This document shows positions 23,262 to 35,745 of a DNA stretch of 64,000 nt, one piece after another (position 1 is the stretch's first letter; each line of letters begins with the position of its first letter). Source of the DNA: Helianthus annuus (taxonomy: Eukaryota > Streptophyta > Magnoliopsida > Asterales > Asteraceae); NCBI RefSeq assembly GCF_002127325.2, contig NC_035436.2, positions 15,411,194-15,475,193 of the forward strand. The letters run 5' to 3'. The notes beneath the pieces were generated by a model. That model had not been told where the DNA came from. It searched no databases and saw only the letters and a list, made by a program, of their open reading frames with translations. A program made the translations under genes and the position numbers.

Positions 23262-26097
23262 TGTGACAACCCGTAACTTCGAAGTGCAAACCGTTTGTTT
23301 CGCCTTTATAAATCGAATCTCATATGTATGTTAATTGATAAATTAATAATGTTTGTCGCCCTAGTCGACCCAACCTCCTCGCACAACCCGAAACTTTTAA
23401 CGGTCAAAACATAGCGTGGATATTATACACGACAGTGTTAATTCATTGTGCATACATAATTTGTTGGCTTAGTTTATTAAATGAAATATGATAATAATAA
23501 TAATAATAGTTTTAATACTCAATGATAATGATAATACTAAATACTATAGTTAAATCAAGATTCAGTTTTCATGAACCTTTTACGTAACCCAAAAACCCCA
23601 GCCCAAATCCTATTCGGCCCACCTTGTCTATTCTCGGCCCACACACGCACACACACACCCATTAGGAATTGGTACACTACTATTGGGCCTATGCATGAAA
23701 TTTCGATTGTTATAGATCTGGGCCTAATCAGAAAGTTAAATCCTTATCTTATAAGTATTCGTATTATATACGTATTATAATTAGATTAGCTTAAAAACTC
23801 AAACAAACCCAACTTGTCCTCTCTTGATTTCGATAAACATCCCTTTCCCCTCTCGTTCTTTGAAGCCGGCGACAGTCTCACTCCCTTCGAAGCAGCTTTC
23901 CTTCGGATCAAAACTTGTGGTTAGTGATTTGTGTTTGTGCCAACTCTTTACTCGTTGATCTTGTTAGCATGTATTTGTACTAGTGAGTATATATAAATTA
24001 TGTTAACTATGTTGCCTGAATAAGATAGATGGTACATCGATGTTTGAGTTAGATGTGATCGTGTATGGGATTGTGCGATCTTTGATATTTTGATAAAGCT
24101 TTAATATGTATATGAGTGGGGTATTGGGTAATACATAATTATAGTAAATGACAGGGGGGGGGCATGTTCGGTCCAATAATAGGTAAGTTGTGGTTGAATT
24201 AAGTCAAAGGGGTAACAAGCAAATGGCGGCCATGTGGGGTTTGTGGTTTCGATGCAATCATATGTGATCCTATGTGCAAATCATGTGATAGGTTATGAAA
24301 TCGGTCCAATAGGATAGAGAGGTGAAAATTGTTGTGGGTGTTGTGGATTGGACCGAAGTCCTTTCGGCTGTGTTTATATATTGACGGTGGGGTATTGACG
24401 GTGGGGTATGACTGGATTGCATAAACACGAGTGGCCAGTTTGATTATTATATAACATGTGGTCATTTAATGAATTGCATGAGTAGTTTGATTATTATATA
24501 ACATGATTTAATAGTAAATCTGATGTGGCTGAATAACATGCGCTTAATTAGTGACCTTATATATATTCAATTCATGTTTGTGTAAGGATGATTAGCTACT
24601 GGTTGATTGGACCGAATCTTTGATTTTTCATGTGATGTTTGTAACTAATTTATTTGATCAAATCAATTTAGTAGTAAATGGCTGACAATTCAAGCTAGTA
24701 TTTCATTCACATTGAACAGTGTAATCACATGGGGTCTGCTAGGATTTATTAGCAATCTGCAAGTTGTCGAGTCACTTTTCAAACTTTACCTGTTATACGT
24801 TAATAATGTTATATGATTACCATAATTTATAGTGAACACATAACTGGTTGCATGCTATGTTATTGTTTTAGTGATGGATGATATGTTTTGGGTCACACAT
24901 TGTTACTGGACCACAGGCCCATAATGGGCCGCACACCCCTTTCGGTAGTTTAGACAAGAGTGGGTTGCACACTCCTGTTGTGGGCCGTAGACATAGGGCC
25001 GCTCTTATGTTAACTCGCACACTAGCATTGGACTCGCACACTTGAACGAGTACACTGTTGGGTCTTGAATACGCGTTTATGCGTTGACGGTCATGAAACA
25101 TGTTTGGGAGCAACATGCTAGTATATGTGTACTGTTACCTAATTTACTTGTACCTGAATTCCATACACCTACTATGTGATTATACGATAAATATTATGAA
25201 TCAATGTGTTGTGTGATAATACGTGTTATATTTATTACTACGTGTGCAATATGTACTTAAGAATTGTGACTTGTGAAACTGATTGTCACTGGTAACCCTA
25301 ATAGGATTTGGTTGACCAACTGTAAACAAGAAAATTAATCTTACCGAGCAAACCAAAGGTGAGTTCATTGCTCTTTTCTCAAGCATGGATCCCAGTGAAG
25401 GGATAACGGGTAACGTTCCGATGAGGAATGCATGGGTAACGGGATGTTGGTTATTGTACTCAGTTTTTCTATCATTGTAAGACCACTACATCTACCGGGT
25501 CGTTGCTTGTAGGGCAACGGGGGTTATTAGTTGATAGCGCTATTAGGTTTGGCACCCTCATGACGTTCAAGGGGAACGGGCGTGAACTAATTACCTTAAA
25601 ACATGACCAATGCTTTGATAGAGGCATTGGGGTTGGCAATCACATATCATACGACCATTCGGTACTCGAGTAATAACAACATCAAACATCATAACAACAA
25701 ACAACATATCGTTTTGTAAACTGTTTTACTCACGTGATCGGTAATGCAACTTGGTAAACAAACACAAACCTTGAACTCACCAGCGTAGTCTGACACACTT
25801 GTTTACATGCTTGTAGGTAATTATTGAAGGAACTTGGGAGCTTGCTGTCTGATGCTGCTGGAGTGGTTGTGGTCATAATAAACAGTTATTTTGATTTGGT
25901 TTTGATACATTTACACACTTATACATTTATGCTTCCGCTCAGTACTTTGGTTTTGGTTTAACTTTTCAACGTTACATTTATTTCAATTGGGAATTTCAAT
26001 ACTTTATAACTTGTGTTTGATATGATTGGTGGCTCTTTGTTGAATCGTTACACCTCCATTAGGGACACGCCCTAGGTGATAAATTGGGGGTGTGACA
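23262..26097 (+). repeat. C left (5') LTR, 2836 bp
   Basis: Ends AAATTGGGGGTGTGACA before the PBS. It contains hairpins near its 3' end, for example CGTTGC/GCAACG at 25501-25519 and CCAATGC/GCATTGG at 25607-25630. Open stretches inside recur in the other LTR and look non-coding. Confidence 0.95.
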
Positions 26098-26100
26098 GTT

Positions 26101-26113
26101 TGGTATCAGAGCC
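26101..26113 (+). promoter_or_regulatory. Primer-binding site of C
   Basis: TGGTATCAGAGCC three bases after the 5' LTR; initiator tRNA-Met type. Confidence 0.92.
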
Positions 26114-26621
26114 ACTGGTTATAGAGAACTCGGTTTTAAAAATGTTTTCATAAAACCAGACTATAACCGAATTGATCCAAACGATGACCATGACACTCAG
26201 CTTCAGACTGCAAGGTTCGTTCCTCGTTAGCTTATGCTTTATATGCCTAGTAAACGTAACTATATTTATAGCATGCACGATACGACATGGTAGGAATCAT
26301 GACACATTGCTAGTGTAACATAACACTTGCATATAGTAAATTCTAATCTTATTGGTAGTGCTTATTTTGTGTTGATTGGGGTGGGAGAAACTTCAAACAT
26401 AAGTTAAGAAGCATCGAGAGGAGCATGCAAACCGCCTTATTATCATGGGTGCACACATAATAATAACGCGTGGTGCATGCAAATCCCAATGAGGCTTAAC
26501 GAGTGTAAGAGGGGTTCTTCCCTGTTTGTGTATGAACATGGTAGTTAATCGTCTTAACGTGATAAACCTGAACACTTTCCTCGTTTTCGACCCCTAAATT
26601 AGTCCATTTCCATATATAGAA

Positions 26622-26657
26622 ACATGAGTGGACGAGGAAACGGACGTAGCAACTGTT
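26622..26657 (+). pseudogene. Residual gag start in C
   Basis: An ATG opens MSGRGNGRSNC then stop. The MSGR start resembles the gag start of element A (3267), so this is probably what remains of the original gag N-terminus. Confidence 0.4.
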
Positions 26658-26785
26658 GATTGAAACCTTGTGTGCTTACTCTTTCTGTCATTTTCTTTTC
26701 CCTTTCTGCGTTAATACCCTCTTTTGGTACGTTGTGAGTGTGCATTCTTTCGTTTAACTTGCGTTACGTCATCAACTCGACAGGC

Positions 26786-27466
26786 ATGTCTGCACCGTCC
26801 GCATCTTTCGACCAATCCCGGGTGCCAGGGAAGGCAACCGCTGCTACTCACTCACCCCCGCGTCAGATGGAGACGCGTGCTGCTTATAGGAAGAGACTCG
26901 CACAGGGCGGGGAGTCGTCCTCCCGACCTACGCATGCACTACCAGTTAACTCCCTCAACGCTCAGGCCGAGTCGGCTGTGAGTAAGGCCCTCCGAGATTA
27001 TAACCAGATTCTAATAGGACAAAACCAAGTCTTAATGGAGCAAAATCAGAAGTTACTAAGAAAGGTTGATACCCTAGGAGGGCGAGTGGAAGCTCAAGAG
27101 AAGCAGATACAGGAACTTACTAGGAGAACTACTGACTTGAAGGCAGAAGCCCTAAAAGGGCGTGAGGTACAAGGTCTGATACTGAGAGACGCTCGAGTGG
27201 ATCGTGAAAGGCTTAACTCGCACGCCGAAAGGATAGGTATGATGGATTGGAGGGTCCATCAGTTGGAGGAAGCCCGCTTCGCACCTGAACCCGAGCCAGC
27301 CCCAGTCCCGGCACCTCCCGAACCAGAGGCGGAAGGGTCTGATGAAGAGCCCGAAGAGGAGGAGGAAGAGCCAGAAGAGGAGGAAGAAGAGCCAGAGGAG
27401 GTCTCGGATAATGACGGAGACGATGATGATGGTAGTGACCTCGGGGATGGTGACGTGGACGACTGA
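26786..27466 (+). CDS. Acidic, coiled-coil-like ORF of element C (226 aa), unknown function
   Basis: The start is taken as ATG 26786 (MSAPSASF); an in-frame ATG at 26738 is possible. Residues 1-70 are Ser/Pro/Arg-rich. About 75-160 is a charged, hydrophobic-periodic stretch with NQ-rich heptads (QNQVLMEQNQKLLRKV), consistent with a coiled coil. After a proline-rich linker the last 60 residues are nearly all Glu and Asp. No zinc knuckle, protease, RT or other enzyme motif is visible. It sits where gag would be and is the only intact ORF in C, so it may be a divergent or captured Gag-like protein, or a captured host sequence. An ORF of this composition could persist by chance in a young element. 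Confidence 0.6.
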   Translation: MSAPSASFDQSRVPGKATAATHSPPRQMETRAAYRKRLAQGGESSSRPTHALPVNSLNAQAESAVSKALRDYNQILIGQNQVLMEQNQKLLRKVDTLGGRVEAQEKQIQELTRRTTDLKAEALKGREVQGLILRDARVDRERLNSHAERIGMMDWRVHQLEEARFAPEPEPAPVPAPPEPEAEGSDEEPEEEEEEPEEEEEEPEEVSDNDGDDDDGSDLGDGDVDD

Positions 27467-27939
27467 CTCGTCTTTCAATCGTTTATCTAGTTATTTTTCT
27501 TTCAGTTGTTTTCGTATAAACAATCATGGTGATTAAAACTTTTGCGAATATTCGATGTAGTGACTTATATGGTTTAATTTGAATGGGTTTCTTATTTTAT
27601 CGTTTAAAGGATATTTCTTGTACTGAGTCGTCACCTTACCTCTTTTTACCCTTGCACCACAAGAGTCACATCTTTGACTCTACGACAGTTACCTTAATTA
27701 TGGTAAACCTCTCGCTGGCCTTTGTACTACCCGGTGCCTATTGGTTGATGCAATGCCTCTATTGGTTGATGCAATACTCTTGTAAGTTTTGACATGGTCG
27801 TTGACATGGACTTGGTTATCTAGGTATCAAGCGGAAAATTCTCTGCAAAAAGAAAATCGTGCGTTCCCTCTCCCCAGTGGGGAATCCTTATCAGTTTAAG
27901 ACCATCGTAGTGGCGCCGTTGTTGGCATTGCCACAGTCG

Positions 27940-28260
27940 TGAAAGCCCGGAAGTGTCTACGGAAGGGCTACTCTGCTATACTAGCTCTTGTCACCGATTC
28001 GCCACTCTAAGAAAGGAAGATAGAGTATCTTCCAGTATTCGTGGAATTTCTGACGTGTCTTCTAAAGAGTTACCTGGTTTACTTCCACATCGTTAGGTTG
28101 AATTCCAGAATTGACCTTATGCCATTCCTGATCTCCTTCTGGGATACAGCAATCCCTTGGATTCGCTGGATACTATCACAGCTTCATCATAGGATTTTCG
28201 AAGGTTTCGCAACTTCAACCTCCTAAGCATAGCGGGGAGCTGTGAATTCCTGAGAAATAA
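27940..28260 (+). pseudogene. Decayed pol fragments in element C
   Basis: Frame-broken remnants: around 27940-28110 a stretch like KARKCLRKGYSAILALVTDS plus a PPH-R-VEFQ-like piece, the protease-RT linker of related elements. Around 28155-28215 GFAGYYHSFI-GFSKV corresponds to the thumb motif [11 protein letters not shown]. Most of RT, RNase H and integrase is missing. Confidence 0.65.
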
Positions 28261-28755
28261 AATCGGGGAAACGTCTTTTCAGCTTTTGAAACCCAACCCT
28301 ACAACACGCGGAGCATCACTTCTATCCGAGAGTACCGATGATACAGCGATATACCATGAGGGCTTAATTCGGAGTCCCAGTTACACGCGTTTGTCGTTTT
28401 GCAACACTAATCTTTACCCACCAAACTCTGTTTTGGACAAATGATACACTCGCGCGACCGCAATGTAACGAACCTCCCTGTTGTGCCATGCCGCCATGCA
28501 CCACTACTGGAAATTATTTCTAGACAACAAATTTGCTGGCCAAATCCTTCGGATGTTTAATGGACCCCTGTTTCGCTCGATTCTTTGTACGAACCTCATT
28601 AATTCCCTGTTTCTTTGATTGGCAACTGATATAACAAAACGTTAACAACCATACCATGATTTCCACCGATCACAAGATTAGCCCCCCCCCCAGGCGTTGT
28701 AAAGTATCTATAGATCGAGTTCGTCGGAACTCACTTCAAGCCATTGTTTTAGATC
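28261..28755 (+). other. Unrecognised internal sequence of C, before the PPT
   Basis: No coding capacity. It may be highly decayed pol; I see no clear motif. A poly-C run lies at about 28682-28691. Confidence 0.4.
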
Positions 28756-28774
28756 AATTTTCGGGACGAAAATT
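28756..28774 (+). other. First pre-PPT-type hairpin of C
   Basis: AATTTTCGGGACGAAAATT, followed by a G-rich run and TGTGACACCCC at 28793: a fossil PPT/LTR junction, as in element A. Confidence 0.75.
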
Positions 28775-28847
28775 CTTTCAAGTCGGGGATGATGTGACAC
28801 CCCGCGAAAACGCTTAACAAAACTAGCTTCCTCAGTGACCGTTTGCT

Positions 28848-28866
28848 AAATTTCGGGACGAAATTT
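28848..28866 (+). other. Pre-PPT hairpin of C
   Basis: AAATTTCGGGACGAAATTT, identical to the A hairpin at 8005-8023, ending 18 nt before the LTR. Confidence 0.8.
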
Positions 28867-28870
28867 CTTT

Positions 28871-28884
28871 CAAGTTGGGGATGA
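28871..28884 (+). promoter_or_regulatory. Polypurine tract of C
   Basis: CAAGTTGGGGATGA abuts the 3' LTR. Confidence 0.72.
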
Positions 28885-31717
28885 TGTGACAACCCGTAAC
28901 TTCGAAGTGCAAACCGTTTGTTTCGCCTTTATAAATCGAATCTCATATGTATGTTAATTGATAAATTAATAATGTTTGTCACCCTAGTCGACCCAACCTC
29001 CTCGCACAACCCGAAACTTTTAACGGTCAAAACATAGCGTGGATATTATACACGACAGTGTTAATTCATTGTGCATACATAATTTGTTGGCTTAGTTTAT
29101 TAAATGAAATATGATAATAATAATAATAGTTTTAATACTCAATGATAATGATAATACTAAATACTATAGTTAAATCAAGATTCAGTTTTCATGAACCTTT
29201 TACGTAACCTAAAAACCCCAACCCAAATCCTATTCGGCCCACCTTGTCTATTCTCGGCCCACACACGCACACACACACCCATTAGGAATTGGTACACTAC
29301 TATTGGGCCTATGCATGAAATTTCGATTGTTATAGATCTGGGCCTAATCAGAAAGTTAAATCCTTATCTTATAAGTATTCGTATTATATACGTATTATAA
29401 TTAGATTAGCTTAAAAACTCAAACAACCCCAACTTGTCCTCTCTTGATTTCGATAAACATCCCTTTCCCCTCTCGTTCTTTGAAGCCAGCGACAGTCTCA
29501 CTCCCTTCGAAGCAGCTTTCCTTCGGATCAAAACTTGTGGTTAGTGATTTGTGTTTGTGCCAACTCTTTACTCGTTGATCTTGTTAGCATGTATTTGTAC
29601 TAGTGAGTATATATAAATTATGTTAACTATGTTGCCTGAATAAGATAGATGGTACATCGATGTTTGAGTTAGATGTGATCGTGTATGGGATTGTGCGATC
29701 TTTGATATTTTGATAAAGCTTTAATATGTATATGAGTGGGGTATTGGGTAATACATAATTATAGTAAATGACAGGGGGGGGGCATGTTCGGTCCAATAAT
29801 AGGTAAGTTGTGGTTGAATTAAGTCAAAGGGGTAACAAGCAAATGGCGGCCATGTGGGGTTTGTGGTTTCGATGCAATCATATGTGATCCTATGTGCAAA
29901 TCATGTGATAGGTTATGAAATCGGTCCAATAGGATAGAGAGGTGAAAATTGTTGTGGGTGTTGTGGATTGGACCGAAGTCCTTTCGGCTGTGTTTATATA
30001 TTGACGGTGGGGTATTGACGGTGGGGTATGACTGGATTGCATAAACACGAGTGGCCAGTTTGATTATTATATAACATGTGGTCATTTAATGAATTGCATG
30101 AGTAGTTTGATTATTATATAACATGATTTAATAGTAAATCTGATGTGGCTGAATAACATGCGCTTAATTAGTGACCTTATATATATTCAATTCATGTTTG
30201 TGTAAGGATGATTAGCTACTGGTTGATTGGACCGAATCTTTGATTTTTCATGTGATGTTTGTAACTAATTTATTTGATCAAATCAATTTAGTAGTAAATG
30301 GCTGACAATTCAAGCTAGTATTTCATTCACATTGAACAGTGTAATCACATGGGGTCTGCTAGGATTTATTAGCAATCTGCAAGTTGTCGAGTCACTTTTC
30401 AAACTTTACCTGTTATACGTTAATAATGTTATATGATTACCATAATTTATAGTGAACACATAACTGGTTGCATGCTATGTTATTGTTTTAGTGATGGATG
30501 ATATGTTTTGGGTCACACATTGTTACTGGACCACAGGCCCATAATGGGCCGCACACCCCTTTCGGTAGTTTAGACAAGAGTGGGTTGCACACTCCTGTTG
30601 TGGGCCGTAGACATAGGGCCGCTCTTATGTTAACTCGCACACTAGCATTGGACTCGCACACTTGAACGAGTACACTGTTGGGTCTTGAATACGCGTTTAT
30701 GCGTTGACGGTCATGAAACATGTTTGGGAGCAACATGCTAGTATATGTGTACTGTTACCTAATTTACTTGTACCTGAATTCCATACACCTACTATGTGAT
30801 TATACGATAAATATTATGAATCAATGTGTTGTGTGATAATACGTGTTATATTTATTACTACGTGTGCAATATGTACTTAAGAATTGTGACTTGTGAAACT
30901 GATTGTCACTGGTAACCCTAATAGGATTTGGTTGACCAACTGTAAACAAGAAAATTAATCTTACCGAGCAAACCAAAGGTGAGTTCATTGCTCTTTTCTC
31001 AAGCATGGATCCCAGTGAAGGGATAACGGGTAACGTTCCGATGAGGAATGCATGGGTAACGGGATGTTGGTTATTGTACTCAGTTTTTCTATCATTGTAA
31101 GACCACTACATCTACCGGGTCGTTGCTTGTAGGGCAACGGGGGTTATTAGTTGATAGCGCTATTAGGTTTGGCACCCTCACGACGTTCAAGGGGAACGGG
31201 CGTGAACTAATTACCTTAAAACATGACCAATGCTTTGATAGAGGCATTGGGGTTGGCAATCACATATCATACGACCATTCGGTACTCGAGTAATAACAAC
31301 ATCAAACATCATAACAACAAACAACATATCGTTTTGTAAACTGTTTTACTCACGTGATCGGTAATGCAACTTGGTAAACAAACACAAACCTTGAACTCAC
31401 CAGCGTAGTCTGACACACTTGTTTACATGCTTGTAGGTAATTATTGAAGGAACTTGGGAGCTTGCTGTCTGATGCTGCTGGAGTGGTTGTGGTCATAATA
31501 AACAGTTATTTTGATTTGGTTTTGATACATTTACACACTTATACATTTATGCTTCCGCTCAGTACTTTGGTTTTGGTTTAACTTTTCAACGTTACATTTA
31601 TTTCAATTGGGAATTTCAATACTTTATAACTTGTGTTTGATATGATTGGTGGCTCTTTGTTGAATCGTTACACCTCCATTAGGGACACGCCCTAGGTGAT
31701 AAATTGGGGGTGTGACA
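28885..31717 (+). repeat. C right (3') LTR, 2833 bp
   Basis: Near-identical to 23262-26097. One AAT unit is missing near 29120, with a few substitutions. Confidence 0.95.
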
Positions 31718-31722
31718 AAAGC
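31718..31722. repeat. Target-site duplication of C, right copy
   Basis: AAAGC after the C LTR end, matching 23257-23261. Confidence 0.92.
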
Positions 31723-33522
31723 TTAGATTTTTATATTTCCAGAATGCTCAAAGTAATTTATTTAACAAATAAAATCAGTAGAAAAAGGTTTGGGGTCAAA
31801 AGGATGCATAAAACTCATTTTATGGCTTAAAAGGTCAAAACCGGTATTAACCGAATCAAACCTAGGGACCTATGATACGATCAGCCAAAAATTAAATAAA
31901 AATCTTCAAAAATCCCAAAATATTATATATCATCAGTGGGAAAAAAGTTTTATATCAAAAAGTGGCCTTAAATAGGTTATACGCTAAATGCGCCGTTTAT
32001 TTAACATAAAGCTATAGTTTTACGATATCGGCCATAACTCAAAATCTGGACCTCCAACTGATCTCAAATTTTCGGTGCAAGTTTATAAATCAGTAATAAA
32101 GATTTCTACTCTTTCACTTTTCCAAAAATCACATTTTATAACAAAAAGGGCATGCATGGATCCGAATCGAGAGTCAACGAAAAAGTCGTTTTATAAGACT
32201 TTCGGTTCCGATCCGAGTTTATACTAAAGATTGTCGAGCTAATCATGATAAAACATATTCTTACATTTATTATAAAGTCATTTTGATGATCAAACTGATT
32301 GCATGCACCTACATTACCATTTATGCTATATTTTGCAAAAACACTTCCTGTTGACTTTTTAAGAACAACTTTGACTCGACAAATAGCATGCTTAGAGTGG
32401 GAATCAGAGAATACCCTTTTGAGGGTTTGTTTCCCACATAAATACCAACATTTAGGTACTTTCAATTTGAGAAATGACTGAGCCATTTTCGTTTAATCGA
32501 AAAGTCAAACTATAACTATGACGGATTGACTTTTGGCTAATAATCAAAGCTAGAACGAATTAGAGGAAGTTATGGATGCTTACAAGAGTCCTAATGAAGC
32601 CTAGATAGCACTTTGTAGTAGCCTTGTCGATCAGAAAGTCCCTGGAGATGCCTTGTGAATTCTTGCAAGTTGTGGAGTTCTTGGTTACTACACAAGTGCC
32701 TCAAAAATGAAGCTTTGATCAGATTAAATGGTGTTTTCAGGTGTTATGAGAGGCTCACAGGTGTCCCAACATGCATGCCCATCTATTGGTGAGTTTTGGA
32801 GGTGCTGAAAGCTGTCAAGCACTCAAAAATCGGACCCAAATCAGGCTGTTCGCGAGTTCTGCATCTGGGCGCTGGGTCGCGGCCTGCGTAAGGCCTCAGG
32901 CGGGCGCCTGGGGTCTGCAGCTTCCAAACTTTTGTTAAATGTTGCAGTTTTGGTCCCTGCACTTTGGTTACGAGGTTTTGGCCATTTATTTCGACCCTTA
33001 GACCCTCAAATCTGATTATTAAGAACCTTGGGACATTTACCAACATGGTAATGTCCTCGGTTAACTTTGCGCTCACCCGAAAAGTCATGAAATTCGACGT
33101 TGACGCTTTTAACCCCTCAAGTACGGTTTTGGCCATAACTTTCTCATACGATAACGAAACTTCATGAAATTTTTACCACATATTCTAGTGAGTATATTTT
33201 ATCATTACAAAGCTTCGGGGCTGCCAAAAGATCACTCAGATGTATAAATTCAAAATGTTGACACTTTTAGTCCCTATAGTTTGTAATTCCTCACTTTCGT
33301 GCATTTTCCGCTTCGTATGATCCATGATCTATCCGTTTAGGGTTATTAACACCATGTAGGGTTATTATAGAGTCTATTTATCCATTGTTGACACTTTGGA
33401 CCCTTACCTTCCATAGTTTTCACTGTTTGTCAACTTTAGTCCCTCTAAAGTATGTTTTCGCATATGCAAAGTCTATGACACGTGTCAATGCATTATTGGA
33501 CGAAATTTTTCGAGGTGTTACA
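31718..33522 (-). repeat. B right (5') LTR, segment 2 of 2
   Basis: Resumes at duplicated AAAGC (31718-31722) and ends at GTGTTACA 33522. Contains the deletion junction at about 32150 relative to the left LTR. Confidence 0.94.
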
Positions 33523-33527
33523 AAACT
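33523..33527. repeat. Target-site duplication of B, right copy
   Basis: AAACT after the B LTR end GTGTTACA; same pentamer at 11159-11163. Confidence 0.93.
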
Positions 33528-34904
33528 AGTTTCGACATATACTATGTCGTAAAAATGCCTAAAAAGGCGATTTGGAGCCATTTCTGGGTTTTATAAGAAA
33601 AGCTGATATTTTTATATTTCTAGAAGGCTCAACATATCATATTTAACATAATAAATCAGTAGAAAAAGGTTTGAGGTCAAAAGGTTTTGTAAAACTCATT
33701 TTATGGCCGAAAGGGCAAAATCGGCATAAGCCGAATTAAGCTTAAAACCTCTAGTTATGCTCATCCTAAAAATAAATAAAAATCTTTAAAATTCCCAAAA
33801 TATTATTATATAACAGTGGGTATAAAGTTTTGATATAAAATTCGGGTTTAAATAGGTTATGCGTTAATTACGCTAATTATTTACTAAGAAAGCTTCTAAT
33901 TACGCTAATGAGCATAACTCTTAATCTAGACCTCAAACTGATGTCAAATTTTGGGGACAAGTTTATATTTCAATAACTAAGTTGTCTACCCTTTTATATT
34001 TTCAAAAATCATGATTTTTGGACATTTGGGCATAATGGTCAACATATGGGCATTTAACGGAAACATGCATACGAACAAGATATCTAATGAACCACGTTGC
34101 ATAATCACAGGAGGATATACTAACATGTTATTAGGTCCAAAAGAAACTCTAAGGCAATCTTAATCTTGACTAAAACGGGTCAGAACTGAAAGTCAAAGCG
34201 AAAGTCAAACTATGCGACTTTCGGTTCCGAACCGGGTCTAAACAGAAAATTGTCGAGTTGAACATGTTGGAACATGTTCTTATACTTATTACCAAGTTAT
34301 ATTAATGTTCAAACAGGTTACATACAACCTACATTGCTAATTATGCGTTAATTTGAAATTAAGCATTCTGTTGACTTTTTATGATTAGCTTTGACTCGAC
34401 AATTGACATGCTTAGAGTGGGAATCTGGAAACACCCTTTTAAGGGTTTGTTACCCACTTAATTACCTTCCTAAAGGTATCTTTAATTCGTGATTTGACAG
34501 AGCACATTATGCTTAATCACGAAGTCAAACCTTAATTACGACGGTTTGACTTTTACTTAATTAGCTAAGCTAGAAAGGATTAAGGAGGGTTAAGGACACT
34601 TACAAGAGTCCTAAGAAGGATTATAGAGCCTAAGAAAATGAGTTGGTGACCAGAGGAGCTCCAGAGAGTCTTTAGCCAAAGTTCCAAGTGAGCAAGTTTC
34701 AAGTGAACATACTTAAGTCCTTTATATAGTGAACTAAGATGCATAGGATCTTGCCAAGATAGTCTAGGATAGTTAGGAGATGTTCCCAAGTGTCCCTAAA
34801 GGCCTAAAAACTGCCTAGCAAGCCCATAGATTCACAAATTTACGTTTTAAGTCGGTTAAACGAATTGGACAGGCAGCTGTCCAAAACTCACTGCTAGCGA
34901 CGGT

Positions 34905-35122
34905 CTTACGGACCGTAAGCTTTAGGCCTTACGGTCCGTAAGGACCTCTTGCGGACCGTAAGCTAAAACCCTTACGGTTCGTAACCGACCTTACTGAACA
35001 TCTTCAGGTGCCTTCCTTACGGACCGTTAGCCTAAGGCTTTGCGGTCCGTAACCGATCCTTGCGGGACATGCCCAGGTACCCTGCTTACGGACCGTAAGT
35101 CAGGGGTCTTGCGGTCCGTAAG
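34905..35122. repeat. Palindrome cluster in D left LTR
   Basis: Near-palindromes built on CTTACGGACCGTAAG (34905-34919) and CCTTACGGTCCGTAAGG (34927-34943), with several degenerate copies to 35122. Same cluster in the right LTR at about 45475-45692. Confidence 0.8.
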
Positions 35123-35707
35123 CGATGGCCAGAAGACAAAAGTTTGAAAACTTTTAAGTCTTGACCATGCATTCCAACTATTCCGAATTCAGACCTCCCT
35201 TTTCAGATGTGGGCCATCTTGACCAGCCATTGCATGGCTAACTTGCTCTTACATGTTCCCCATTCAATTCAACTTATAAGGGTCTTGAAAATTTGACGGA
35301 GATTACCAAGAATGAGTCTTGGATTCTCATAGAAGTTGGCCAAGGAATAATTAACTATGTTAATTCTTATTCACAAGAATTTTATATAGATTACAAGTAG
35401 TAACAACCTATAATTCCAAAGTCCTTTGATAAAGATGCAACTTTATTTATTTGAGAGCAACCAGTTATCATATGAGATGATCATTAATTGATTTAAGGAT
35501 CTTGGGATTTATAAAAATTCGGGTCGCTCAGAGGTGATTTAATAACGTGTCGCCCTTGGGTCGTTTAGGGGTATTTTAAATAACATGACGCCCTTTTTGT
35601 TAGAAATCCTACCACACATCTTTTTATTTAATCCGGTTTCTCTTACACGTCTGTCATACATGTCACGTGTCTTTATTCTAATGGACAGGAATTTTCGAGG
35701 TGTTACA

Positions 35708-35725
35708 TCCTCACCCCCTTAAAAG
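35708..35725 (-). promoter_or_regulatory. Polypurine tract region of D
   Basis: Minus strand CTTTTAAGGGGGTGAGGA next to the 3' LTR; identical in B. Confidence 0.85.
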
Positions 35726-35745
35726 AAATCTCGACCTCGAGATTT
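35726..35745 (-). other. Pre-PPT hairpin of D overlapping the pol stop codon
   Basis: AAATCTCGA/TCGAGATTT with two central bases, 18 nt from the LTR; the pol TAA at 35744-35746 lies in one arm. Confidence 0.8.

Larger units (their letters stand above)
23262..31717 (+). mobile_element. Element C: non-autonomous Ty3-type LTR retrotransposon, 8456 bp, inside the B LTR
   Basis: LTRs 23262-26097 and 28885-31717 begin TGTGACAACCCG and end GGGTGTGACA. AAAGC flanks both ends (23257-23261 and 31718-31722). The internal region is only 2787 bp, with PBS, one open ORF, decayed pol pieces, hairpins and PPT. LTR copies differ by roughly six or seven single bases plus small repeat-length changes, so insertion is fairly recent. 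The termini, PBS and pre-PPT hairpin resemble those of element A, whose proteins might mobilise it. Confidence 0.95.
11164..33522 (-). mobile_element. Element B: Ty3/gypsy chromovirus-type retrotransposon with upstream ORF0, interrupted by element C
   Basis: The left LTR is 11164-14698. The right LTR starts at 21650 and ends at 33522, and element C sits inside it. AAACT flanks both ends (11159-11163 and 33523-33527) and the empty site is seen once in the right LTR of D near 44105. Own length is about 13.9 kb. Gene order matches D, and its proteins and LTRs are clearly related to those of D, so the two are sister families. Gag-pol and ORF0 each carry stops. Confidence 0.95.
33523..35707 (-). 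repeat. D left (3') LTR, segment 3 of 3
   Basis: It resumes at the second AAACT after element B and runs to GTGTTACA at 35707, aligning with 44105-46282. It contains the ACGGACCGT palindrome cluster (34905-35122) and a TATA-like motif (34730-34738). An 11-bp stretch near 33560 is missing from the right copy. Confidence 0.93.
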
